This document shows, one piece after another, positions 11,703 to 24,621 of a DNA stretch of 64,000 nucleotides. The translations under genes were made by a program, and so were the position numbers. Below the pieces are notes generated by a model, which was not told where the DNA came from, did not search any database, and saw nothing but the letters and a program-made list of their open reading frames with translations. Position 1 is the first letter of the stretch; every line of letters begins with the position of its first letter. The DNA is from Hymenochaete sp. R1. Taxonomy: Eukaryota; Basidiomycota; Agaricomycetes; Hymenochaetales; Hymenochaetaceae. The DNA lies in assembly GCA_019400425.1 (NCBI GenBank), contig JAFREE010000071.1:58050-122049 (forward strand). Direction: 5' to 3'.

Positions 11703-13438
11703 ATGCCCCCACCTTGCCTCCCACCCGAGATATGGAGACAGATCCTTGACGCGGCCGTCGCGGCCGACCCGACCCTGTCCACCTCGCTCGTGTCGCCGTT
11801 CGCGCAGAGCGCGTGGTACGAGATGATCTTTGGGGAGTGGTGGTTGCGGAAGCCGCAGGAGGCGCTGCAGTTGGAGCAGAGGCGGGCGTATGCGACCAAG
11901 AAGGTGAGGTGATTTTTTCTCTCTCTGTGTGGGGTGAAGTGATAAAGTATGGAAGAGGATTGCTTATGTTCTTTCTTTCTTTCTTTCTTTTGGCTTGCTC
12001 GTGCTTGCGGGTGAACTACTAGGCTTTCGCACAGACGTGTAGGGAGTTTGCGCGGTTGGGCGCTGAGTACTTGTACCGGTCAGTCATGGTATGTACGTGT
12101 CGTGTGCCTCTCCCCGCAACCCGATAAAGCAAGAGTACACGAAGCTAATGATCGAAATCGAACGACCCTCCACCGTCGCAGCTCTCACCCAAAGGCCTCC
12201 GAGCGCTCGCGACCATCTTCGACCAAAACACGGGGCTAGGCTGGTGGACCCACGCGCTATACATCTGCTCCGACGCGCGACACGGGGGCCACAAGCCGTC
12301 CCAGCAAAACACGCTCGACTTCCTCTCGCTGCAGGACACCATCGTCACCATCCTGCGGCACTGTCCGAACCTCGAGATCTTCCTCGTGGACCCGCAGATC
12401 GGGGGGCCCGTCGCGTTCTCGGCGATTGCGGACGCGCTCCGGACGTTCTGCGCGGGCGCGCTGAAGAGGATCCAGTGGCGGATTGCGTTCGATGCGCAGA
12501 GGAGGCTGGTGCCGGCCGTGTTGAGCTTGAGGGGCTTGGTTGGTGTGGAGATTGATTTGAATTATCCGCCGCCGACGGATAGTGCGGCTACTATGCCTGG
12601 GGGGAAGAAGTTTCGGAATGTGTCGTTGCCGTGCTTGAAGGAGCTTTGTTTGAGAGGTGAGTCGTTGGGTTTGCGTGTACTACTATCTTCACCGGCTTGG
12701 CTTGGTAAAGAAAGAAAGAAAAAAGATCGTATTGTGACGCGTGAATGCACAGGTGCCATCCAGGATTTTGTGGAACAAATCGGCGAATGGGAGCTTCCCG
12801 AGCTCACGAACCTCTCGCTCGACTTCAAAGCCTGCCAACACGACTTCCCAGACCTCGTCGAGATCCTCGAACCGCACGCACACCAACTCACCCTCCTCGA
12901 CATCAACGCCCTCTTCACCTTCGACGTGCCCCACATCCTCGCCATGTGCCCCTCCCTCACGTCCTTCTGCTTCAACCTCGACTGGCAGCTTGAGGGCACC
13001 CTCGTCCTCCGCCCGCACCCCGCGATTCAGGACATCGGCTTGTACGGCCTCAAGCACGCGTTCGGCGTCGGCTTCGCGGGGGCCGCGGCACAGGTGAACC
13101 CGTTCGAGGCCGTCGTGCTCCGGAGACGGAACGACGTGAACTTTGCGGCGCTGACGCGGCATAATTTCCCGCGGTTGAGGCTGGTGAGGGTGTTGGAGAC
13201 GGGGGTGCTGGAGGATTTGAATAAGAATAACGGGCCGGCGCAGGGGGTGTGTTACGAGAGATGGGAGAGGTGGTGGGAGCAGTGTGTGAGTCAGAGGGTG
13301 CGCTTGGAGGATTGTACGGGTGATTTGTTGGGGACGCTGCCGCAGGCGGAGGAGGAGTTCGATGAGGAAGGGTCGGACGTTACGGGTAGCGTTGTTGAGG
13401 AGAACGCTGATGTTAACGTTAACAACATCGTGAGTTGA
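11703..13438 (+). CDS. F-box-like / leucine-rich protein
   Basis: Start chosen at 11703 because MPPPCLPPEIWRQILDAAVA has the LPPEIWxxI onset of basidiomycete F-box proteins. Four exons: after ATKK an intron with five CTTT units, then FAQTCREFARLGAEYLYRSV, a short intron, then SPKGLRALATIFDQNTGLGW onwards. Weakly leucine-rich segments follow: IVTILRHCPNLEIFLVDP, FRNVSLPCLKELCLR, LPELTNLSLDFKACQHDFP, LTLLDINALF, ILAMCPSLTSFCF. The acidic C-terminus ends at 13436. F-box proteins present substrates to SCF ubiquitin ligases, but these expanded fungal families are mostly uncharacterised and no target can be inferred. Confidence 0.75.
11971..11990 (+). repeat. (CTTT)5 microsatellite in F-box gene intron
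   Basis: Five perfect CTTT units within the first intron of the F-box gene. It forms part of the pyrimidine tract before the acceptor and may vary in length between strains. Confidence 0.85.
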
Positions 13439-13976
13439 GGTGGGCGATGGATTTCAATGATATGGTTTGGTTCCGGACAGCTTTTTTTCGTTTTTTGATT
13501 CGCGTTTTTGTTTTCGTTTTACAATGCCTCCTCACGCTCTTATTCTCAGCCAGCTTCCCCAATGCTCTGCTCGGCTGCGTTATGTTTTGTCTTTTCAGCT
13601 TTGCTTTGCATGGTGTTTCCTTTCATTGACATGGCCGTAGCACTATCCAACATCCGCGATCTTGATTCTCCCTCCCTGGATCTGTTGTACACTTTGTATA
13701 AAACAAATGCATCTTCTACCACGTAGCTCTTGTTCACTTTTCATCAACGCTCATCCCTAAGGGAACAAATTAATACTGTTCTCTTTGACTCCAAGATCTT
13801 TGTTTGAGCATATCCTGAAACGGCCTCAGCCTCAGCGGGAAGTGTGTGCAATGCCCGTTCCCCTTTGATGATATAGCATAGGGACCTGCGGAAGCAGAAC
13901 ACAGAAGAAAAATTACTTCCTCTCACCTTTGCTCTGTTCACCAATCACTACCGTTCACCCCCTCACTCAACTCACG
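13439..13976. other. Intergenic between F-box and RING-ankyrin genes
   Basis: T-rich 3' UTR-like sequence at about 13480-13640, then a short upstream region for the next gene ending in CT-rich sequence. No reading frame here resembles a family I know. Confidence 0.4.
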
Positions 13977-14815
13977 ATGTCCTCATCATCCTCAATCCCC
14001 TCCCCTTCCGCACCCTTCAACGAATTCACAGACTGTGGCATCTGCTTCAAACCCATCCACCACCCCCGCTCGCACCCCTCCGAGCCCTCCGTCTCCGACG
14101 ACGTCGAGCTCGCGTGTAAAGGGACCGCCGAGGGCACGGGCCACCACTTCCACTGGGACTGCCTCATCGACGCGCAGGACAAGGGCGTGTGGGACGCGGA
14201 GACGTGTCCGTCGTGTGTGAATGATCCGAGGGATGAGGATGGGGATCTGGTCGTGAGGGTTGTGGATGGGGAAGGGAACGTGGAGGAGGTGAACTTGACG
14301 GCGTTTTTGGACGATGATAGTGAGGAGGGGTTGAAGAGGAGACGGGAGATGTACGTGGAGAGTGCATATAGTCTGCGTTGGGAGGGCTAACGATCAGTTA
14401 AACCTTAACTCCACCCCCCTACTTTCTGTCTTTCGTTTTCTTTTAGAGCGCTGTTCTCTGCTGCTAGCGAAGGCGACCTAGAAGACGTGGAGGAGCTGTT
14501 GAGAGGAGGGACTAACCCGAATTCAATCTATGACGAGGACACGAAGCTGACGCCACTGCACGCTTCAGCGTTCTTGGCCAATGACGCTGGGTTAGAGATA
14601 GTCGAGGCGTTGATGAAGTTTGTATTCGCTCTACCCTTTTTTCTCCAGTACTCTTTTGCTGACTTGCTTGGTTTTGTCTAAGATATGGAGCAGACCCGCA
14701 TTTGATGACGGTAGACGGGTATTCGGCGGTCGATGCGGCTCAGTTGAGTCGGTCGGATCGAGTGCTTGCGTTGCTAGTGCAGAGAGGGAATGCATCCGGG
14801 GCTGGGGCACAATGA
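13977..14815 (+). CDS. RING-like zinc-binding domain plus ankyrin repeats
   Basis: Three exons. Residues about 20-75 form a RING-like cysteine/histidine cluster: CGICFKPI, an intervening loop with a second CK, HHFHWDCLIDAQ, and CPSC. After the first intron (GTACGT donor near 14349, TTTTAG acceptor near 14445) the protein continues IALFSAASEGDLEDVEELLR, then LTPLHASAFLANDAGLEIVE. After a second intron it reads YGADPHLMTVDGYSAVDAAQ: two to three ankyrin units, stop at 14813. RING plus ankyrin suggests an E3 ligase with its own substrate reader, but the first zinc pair spacing is unusual and activity is not shown. Confidence 0.72.
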
Positions 14816-15205
14816 TATGTTTTCGGCGATTGCCAGCGTGGCGTACATATAATGTTTATTTTGATATATATTTTAGACGTGAATGTAGAGAACAAGAGAT
14901 CTAGAGTGTAAAGTTTGTGGGTTGTTGACCATGGTCAAGGTTACTAACCGATGACCGTCGAAAGCGTGAGAAAGCGTGGCGCCCTAAGGTCAAGAGAGGC
15001 TCGTTCATCTCATCTCTCTCGACTCTCGTCCTGTGACAGCGCTCAGCTTACGAGCCCATTCCCGACTCTCCCTCCTCCCTCCTCCCCACCGTCCTTCAAC
15101 TTTACTCGTCGACATTTTTTATAACACTTGTCCTCGCCCCGACTCGAGAACGTATTCGACAGCTACACCGGCGAAATACATTACATTCATACCGCGTCGT
15201 CCGAC
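14816..15205. other. Upstream region of poly(A) polymerase gene
   Basis: About 390 bp. It carries the 3' UTR of the RING-ankyrin gene and, at about 15068-15095, a CTCC-rich pyrimidine run about 110 bp before the poly(A) polymerase start. Nothing else is recognised. Confidence 0.4.
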
Positions 15206-17980
<2,775 letters not shown>

Positions 17981-18563
17981 CAGTCAATGCTAGTCTTCTT
18001 GAAATAGCTTTGATGAGGAACGGTCTCATCCTAGGCTTATAAGACTTGCTCTTGGCCATTTTTCGCTCTTGCAAACAAACGGTCTCCGGGGAACCCAGTG
18101 GGTCTTCTTGACCAAAACCATAACTCGGCAGGGAGCTGGTATTGTTCTTTTTCCATTGGACTCCACGCAAATATCGTTCATCCAAAGTTTTCTCACCTCA
18201 ACAAAAATCTGTTGGATATTATTTTTTTACGCTCTCTTTTGCTTTCAGCGTTCTTTCGTCCGTCCGTCTTCGCCAGGGAACAGCCAGTGTATTCAGTCTA
18301 TTATATGCATTATTTCCACATAAAACCTGTACTGTACATGGCTCTCGCCCCCTTTAGAATAAAGATGTCCCCGCGACAAATATTTCTCCTTGCGGCTCGA
18401 AAAAGGTCACGTATGTGTATCTTGCTTTCAAAGACAGGTGATCGAAAGAGCAATCGAACACGGGCACGGGGATGGCGTGAGTCATTCCCATCGGCCCTAT
18501 CCCGGATATCCGCATAAAAAAATGCTACACTTCTTTCGTTCTGTCTCTCAACATTGAACATCG
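17981..18563. other. Intergenic upstream of tandem PLP-enzyme genes
   Basis: About 580 bp with the poly(A) polymerase 3' UTR and the promoter of the first PLP-enzyme copy. Short frames on both strands match nothing I know. Confidence 0.4.
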
Positions 18564-20581
18564 ATGTCTCCCAAAAGCGATGCCTCTGCGTTGCCCTTGA
18601 GAGGTGTGGACCTTATCCACGGAGACCATGAACACTCGAAAACCTTGGATGTCGCACCTTCCATATCCGTAACCACCAGTGAGAACTTTATGTTTACTAA
18701 TACTCCTTATCTTATCGCCAATCTACACTACGTCCTCACTTGATTTTTTTTAAATATATATATATATATATATATTGAACTTGCTCACGCCTTTTCCTAG
18801 CTTACCGCACGCCTTTGGATGACGAGGCTACCGTCAAGGACTTTGATCCTCTCCATCCGATCGCGCATGTGTATTCGAGATACACTCAAGATAACTCAAC
18901 AAGGGCTGAAAAGATATTGAGTACCATTAATGTATGTTGCTCAGTTGGAGTGTAAAATTAGGACTGATATACGGTGTATCGGTATTGGGTGGAACAGGGA
19001 GGTAAAGCCTTGACGTATGCGTCCGGCCTAGCCGCTGCGTATGCTGTGAGTAATTTCATTCATTGACACGTTCAAAATATCGGTCTGAACCTAGTACAGG
19101 CCCTTCTGCACTACAACCCAACCTGCATCGCCATCACTGAAGGCTACATGGTTAGGAATCTCGAGCCCTTCTGAACGTGTTTTTGTTTTTGCAAAAATAA
19201 TAATGATGGATGTAACAGGGATGTCATGCCACGCTCGAAGTATTCAGGAGGACCAGGCCGGTCAAGGTGATCGGGATTGACGACGAATTCGAGGAAGGCA
19301 CATTATGCTGGGTTGAAACTCCATTGAACCCGAGTGGCGAGTCGCGGTAAGCATACTTGCAGGAAAAGTCGAGCTTGGATAACCGCTTACTTTGACCGCC
19401 CGAAGGAATATCCAATACTATGCTGACAAAGTAAGATAAAAAATGCCTTTTCCACCCATAAGAGTGTGGGCCTTAGTACGTACATAGGTTCATAAGGCGA
19501 AAGGCAAACTTGTTGTGGATGCAACATTTGGACCTCCACCCCTCCAGTATCCTTTCAAGTGGGGGGCAGATTGTGTCATGCATAGCGGTAGGGCCGTGCG
19601 AGCACTCGATCGCATACAGTCTTCTAAACCAGACCGGCTTTAGGAACGAAGTACTTTGGTGGGCATTCCGACATGCTTTGTGGAATACTGATCGTCAAAA
19701 CCGGCGACGAATGGAAGGAGGTAGAGAAGCAGAGTCGATCCTATCTTGCAATGGACTGATAAATGTTTGATTGCAGTTGTGGCACAATCGGACTTACACA
19801 GGAAACATGATGGTAGTTACCCACCTTTAATCCAGGATTCACAAAAGGGAGTTGACATCCATTGCCCAGGGCTCACTAGAAGCATGGCTCCTCCTTCGCT
19901 CTCTTCGTACTTTACACCTTCGCGTGCCTCGTCAGTCCAAGACGGCATCGGCTTTGGCGGAATGGTTCGACCGATTGACAAAGATCCCTCGGGGAGAAAC
20001 ATGGGACGGTGTACCTGGTGGCGTCGTCCTGAGTGCTCTCCATTCGAGTCTTCAGGCAAAGACAGCTTCATGGGACATTGCGAAGCAAATGGAAGGCGGA
20101 TGGAACGCTACATTTAGTATTTTGGTATATTTTCCCTGTTCATCTATTAAAAAAAATGAGTCCGTTCAACAACATTTGCTCCGACGTAGCTTGCAAACAG
20201 AGAATACGCTGCCGCGCTACCACGTCTTGTGCAATACCTAGTCGTGAGTACCAAGTGAAATGAGTGTGTTGAGCCTCTGACATACACCTACTGTAGCCGG
20301 CCACAAGCCTAGGGGGTGTCGAGAGTTTAATAGAGCATGTAAATCTATTCGTTAATTGTGTTTTCCGCTTGATGCTTACACACTTTACCAGAGAGTCAAT
20401 GCTGACCCAGCCACCGATCCTCGTCTTGTCCGCATAAGTGTCGGCGTTGAGGACCTCGAGGTATGTTCTAGGACCGGTTGCCTGACTTTAAGGGCCTCGA
20501 CTCAAGCCTCGTTCTCAGGACTTGAAAGCAGACTTTAGGTCGGCGCTTCGTAGGTTGACAGAGGTGAAATCGAAGCTGTAA
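18564..20581 (+). CDS. PLP-dependent trans-sulfuration enzyme (cystathionine gamma-lyase/synthase-like), copy 1
   Basis: First of two tandem paralogues. Many short exons with canonical junctions read through: LRGVDLIHGDHEHSKTLDVA, then PIAHVYSRYTQDNSTRAEKI, then GGKALTYASGLAAAYA, then ALLHYNPTCIAITEGYMGCH, then IDDEFEEGTLCWVETPLNPS, then KGKLVVDATFGPPPLQYPFK. The cofactor lysine lies in GTKYFGGHSDMLCGILVV; the PLP-contact Asp in VVDATFG and the Tyr in YSRYTQ are also present. The C-terminal half carries SLEAWLLLRSLRTLHLRVPR and ends VRISVGVEDLEDLKADFRSA, stop at 20579. This is the Cys/Met-metabolism PLP family, which makes or cleaves cystathionine or related thioethers. I cannot tell lyase from synthase. 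The classic GNPTR motif is DNSTR here. Confidence 0.87.
18753..18775 (+). repeat. (AT)n microsatellite in intron 1 of PLP-enzyme copy 1
   Basis: About eleven AT units immediately downstream of a T-run. The equivalent intron of the second copy lacks it, so it arose after the duplication or was lost from one copy. Confidence 0.85.
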
Positions 20582-21057
20582 ATGTTAGATAGAATCCGCA
20601 TGCAGTAGAAAGACATTAGTGTTCTGGAAGCTCGTAGTATGCACGCATGTTCTGCTTCCTTGGCTTTGGAGGGCGAGCGATTATCTTCAATTGAATAGGC
20701 CTGAGACCGGGGTAGCGTAAGTCGGGGTTAATACGTGCATTCGAATCCCTCGAAGTTGGAAATGACGCGGAAACGCAGTGATCCCTACGACTGCGCAGAC
20801 TGCGCAGACCGCCCAAGCGCGCGTTTGCGGCTCTACCAACAGAACATCCCGCACCGCTCGGGTCATTATTAACGTCGGTTCGAGATTTCGTGCATGGTGA
20901 GGGCGTAAACGCTCCGAGAGCTTCAAGCTTTATATACCGTTCTATCCCTACTTTACAGTGCAATATCTCCATCAAAGCCCAAAGACAAGTTCCCGCATAA
21001 ATATCGAATTTTACTCACGCTGTATCTCTCTTCGTTCTCAACTCTGTTTGACTATTG
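20582..21057. other. Spacer between the tandem PLP-enzyme copies
   Basis: 476 bp holding the copy 1 3' UTR and the copy 2 promoter. It contains the imperfect repeat CTGCGCAGACTGCGCAGAC at about 20792-20810 and no supported gene. I see no obvious similarity to the region upstream of copy 1 apart from the stretch next to the start codon. Confidence 0.45.
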
Positions 21058-23030
21058 ATGTCTCCCCCAATTGACACTTCGAAGTCCTTCTTGAGAGGCG
21101 TTGATCTCATTCACGGAGACTCCGAATGCTTGAAAACCTCTAATGTTGCACCTTCCATATCTGTAACAACCAGTAAGAAGCGTTCCATCTTATCAGTCAT
21201 CCCAATCCTGAGACTTTACTTACATTGAATATTCTCAATTTTTTAGCTTATCGGACTACGCCGTCGGACGGCGAATCCACCGTCGGAGAATTTGACCCTC
21301 AGAACCCGATCGAGCATTTTTATTCGAGGTTCACTCAGGACAATTCAACAAGGGCTGAAAGAATATTGAGTACGATTAATGTAAGTGCTCGCCGATTACC
21401 TATTGAGTATGCTGGGAGATGCGACTGGAACTGATGTGCGTACTTTGGGTGAGATAGATGGGAAAAGCCCTGACTTATGCATCAGGTCTCGCCGCTGGGT
21501 ATGCTGTGAGTGATTCCCATCCTTACTTTGTATGAATCAACATTATTCTTACCTAGAGCAGGCCCTCGTTCACTACAATCCATCTTGTATTGCCATCACA
21601 AGAGGGTACATTGTAAGAATACTCGACAGCACTTGCCAATGCTTTTGTTTTCTCAGTATTCACGTAGGGGTTCCATTCTACCCTCGAAGTGTTCAAGAAA
21701 ATCAAGTCATTCAAGGTGACCGGGATTGACGATGAATTCGAAGAAGGCACGTTATGCTGGCTCGAGACTCCACTAAACCCGAGTGGCGAGTCACGGTAAG
21801 TATGCTTGAACAAGAGGTGCAAAATGTTAGAAGTCTGATGAATACCCACATCTATCTGTAGGAATATTCAATATTACGCCAACAAGGTGAGATATGGAGC
21901 GTACTTTTAGAACGCTGGAAGCTTTAGAGCACGCACAGGTCCATAAAGCAAAAGGAAAGCTCGTTGTGGATGCAACGTTCGGCCCACCACCTCTCCAGTA
22001 CCCTTTCAAGTGGGGCACAGATTGCATTCTCCATAGCGGTAAGTTCACAAGTGTATTGAATCGCCTGAATTCTTCCGAAACGGATCCGACTGTAGGATCA
22101 AAGTACTTTGGTGGACATTCCGATATGCTTTGCGGCATATTAGTCGTTAGGTCCGATGATGAATGGAAGGAGGTAGAGTCCTAGTGTGCGTTTCATTCTG
22201 CAATGGATTGACAAAAGATTCTCTAAAAGTTATGGAGCAATCGGTCTTATACAGGAAGTGTGATGGTCAGGATTTATTATTTTAACCCAGAACTCACCAA
22301 ATGATCTAACAATTATCATCCAGGGCTCGCTTGAAGCATGGCTCCTCCTTCGCTCTCTTCGTACTTTACATCTTCGCGTGCCTCGTCAATCCGAAACGGG
22401 AACAGCTCTAGCAGAATGGTTTGATCGTTTGTCAAAGATCCCGCGAGGTGAAATATGGGACGGCGTACCTGGCGGGGTCATCCATAGCGCCCTTCATTCG
22501 AGTCTTCAGGCAAAGACAGCTTCGTGGGATATTGCAAAGCAAATGGAAGGTGGATGGAATGCTACCTTCAGCATCTTGGTAAGTTTACCTGTCGGACCAA
22601 AAGGACGTAGGATCGTTTAATAACTCTTGCGTGAGTGTAGTTGGCAAATAGAAAATACGCTGCCGCGCTACCACGCCTTGTGAGATACTTGGTTGTAAGT
22701 GCCAAACTCAGTGGTCTGATGGAACGTTGAAAAACATCATTTTCAGCCAGCCTCAAGTCTAGGAGGCGTGGAAAGTCTGATAGAACAGGTGAGTTATTTG
22801 TTAGTCTCACATTATGCCTATTACTGAGGCACCTTCCCAGAGGGTTAAGGCCAACCCGGCCAGTGACCCACGTCTCGTCCGCATAAGTGTTGGTGTTGAA
22901 GACCTCGAGGTATGCTTGGGATTTGATTGTTAGCATCTAGTGATAAGTTGACCATGTCCATTTATAGGACTTGAAAGCTGATTTTAGGTCAGCGCTTTGT
23001 AGACTAGTAGAAGCGAAGTCGAAGCTATGA
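21058..23030 (+). CDS. PLP-dependent trans-sulfuration enzyme, copy 2
   Basis: Tandem paralogue of the gene at 18.56-20.58 kb with the same intron positions. It reads LRGVDLIHGDSECLKTSNVA, then FYSRFTQDNSTRAERILSTI, then MGKALTYASGLAAGYA, then ALVHYNPSCIAITRGYIGFH, then IDDEFEEGTLCWLETPLNPS, then KGKLVVDATFGPPPLQYPFK. Its cofactor lysine is in GSKYFGGHSDMLCGILVV. The C-terminus VRISVGVEDLEDLKADFRSA is identical to copy 1 over that stretch; stop at 23028. No stop or frameshift is needed, so both copies look functional. Differences cluster in the N-terminus and around the GY(M/I)G(C/F)H segment near the active site, so substrate preference could differ. It converges on the acyltransferase gene with 56 bp between stops. 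Confidence 0.87.
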
Positions 23031-23086
23031 GCTTTTGATAAATTATGAATGCGTATAAAAACAACATAGTTCCGGTAGCTTGTTAT

Positions 23087-24489
23087 CTACCGATGCATCA
23101 ATTTGAGCAGCATTGCTTTGTCCTCCCATCCCATCCTTGTTCTCTTGAGTCGTCCAATGTCGGCAATAAGTGTAGCACTTATTTCCGATAAGATATCGGA
23201 ATTCGAGTCTGTCCCGCTTGAAAAGTCGGAAACCCTAAATAAATCTGAACTCGGTGACTCGGACGGCGCGAGTAGTCGAACGGAAACTGAATGGGGCATC
23301 AATGTCGCACTCATGGCAAACATGTGAGGAAGCGGGTTGACGACGGACGCGCTACCTGTAAGCGGAAGGGAAAGAGAAGATGGCGATAGGAGCGTGGGTG
23401 AGTCCACCCTTGCCCGGCGTTAAAGCCATGCGTTTTAATAAGTAGGCTACAACTCACCTCGAACACATTAGAAAGACTTTAAACTCTTTCACAGGCACAG
23501 ATACGCCTCTGAATACGCTTGCAAACTTCAGCATCCCCCGTGCGTTGCTTGTTGTACACTCGGGGAGGATTACGAGGGCTTTTCTTGCTTTCAACGAACG
23601 TGTGCGAATGGCGTCAAGCGATAGAGGAGATGCGGAGGAAGATCTGCCGAAGGGCGGTACTTTACCGCAGGCATTCATCAGCTGCAGGAAAGATACCTCG
23701 TAGAAGCCTATGAGTTCAGAGGCGCTTGTAGGCTGTCGAGGTTGAGACAGACTTGGTATCCGACGCTCTGTTTTTTTTCTCGGTAAATTCTCCACACCTT
23801 CATCTGCAGGCTTGTCCACAACGTTGAAGACCGGCAAAGCAAAGAGAGGATCAAGCCTTTTTTTTTCGAAAAAAAATGGTTATCAACCATTGAAAGAGCT
23901 CTGCAGTTCACATACCTGAATGCGAGCCAAGCGAGCTCGATCCAAGAAATCCAATTCGACACAACCACATCCCCTGCACCCGGCTTCCATCGTTCTTTCG
24001 ACGCGGGGCGCCTACGAACGACAGTCAGTAGCTGTCATGTATTCATTCAGAAGAGCACCCATACCTCTTGCGATCCACGATTTCTACTGAAATCCAATAT
24101 ACTCCGACAGCGATGAGAAGGGCTCGACAAAGTAAGGTCGTTAAGATTCGAGTTGCCAGTCGATTCAGGACTGGGACGGGTGCCAACAGACTACAGACGC
24201 CACGTACGAGAAGTACATAGGCACTTAAAATGAGGGCTGCTAGTGCCGTCCTCAGTGTTCCAATCATAAGTAAGAACGGTTTTAAAACTGCTGCTATAGT
24301 TTCATTTCCTTGGCCCTGAGGCGGAACTGGAGGAAGGAAAGGCTTAAGGGTGCATCAGAAATGCGGAAACCATAGGGTAGGTAACAATCTACCTGTATCC
24401 CAGTGCCTGGATCCTGAATCCGATTTTATTATCTTACTGGTGCTTCCAAGAGATGATTCACGTACCCTGAAAGCCGAATACTTTTCCAT
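23087..24489 (-). CDS. Lysophospholipid acyltransferase-like membrane protein (Vps66/LPAAT family)
   Basis: Six exons fit exactly: complement of 24466-24489, 24393-24413, 24065-24342, 23916-24011, 23458-23856 and 23087-23408, 1140 nt, 379 residues. Exons 1 and 2 are 24 and 21 nt and give MEKYSAFR and DPGTGIQ. The protein continues PFLPPVPPQGQG, hydrophobic segments (TALAALILSAYVLLVRGVCS), then KPGAGDVVVSNWISWIELAW, then EVSFLQLMNACGKVPPF, ALVILPECTTSNARGMLKFA and VFRGVSVPVKEFKVFLMC. The pattern VSNWxSWxELxWLAFR with FPECTTSNGRG is that of fungal Vps66/Ypr139c relatives in the glycerolipid acyltransferase clan. The usual HX4D box is here SNWISWIE, as in that subgroup, so catalysis is uncertain. 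Probably acts at ER or Golgi membranes. Confidence 0.87.
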
Positions 24490-24621
24490 GATGGAGGCAG
24501 GAGTTACAGGAGCCTCTGCATGTGCACGCGTCTCTCCCTAAAACGCGACGCGCTTCGGGGTTTCGGAGGCCCCTCAGCCCTTTCTTTCCCTTCACCTTCA
24601 TCTGCTTCACGCCTCACCACT
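24490..24621. promoter_or_regulatory. Shared divergent promoter (acyltransferase / importin)
   Basis: Only 132 bp lie between the two start codons, so transcription of both genes must begin within or very close to this stretch. No clear TATA box is visible. Confidence 0.5.

Noticed and set aside
18753..18775. AT repeat as a replication origin or promoter TATA
   Set aside because: It lies inside an intron of the first PLP-enzyme copy and is a simple microsatellite.
20725..20755. TTCGAATCCC resembling a tRNA T-arm in the spacer between the PLP-enzyme copies
   Set aside because: The bases on either side do not pair, and no D-arm, anticodon arm or box A is visible upstream.
18564..23030. Retroposition as the origin of the duplicated PLP-enzyme gene
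   Set aside because: Both copies keep introns at matching positions, so the duplication was at the DNA level.
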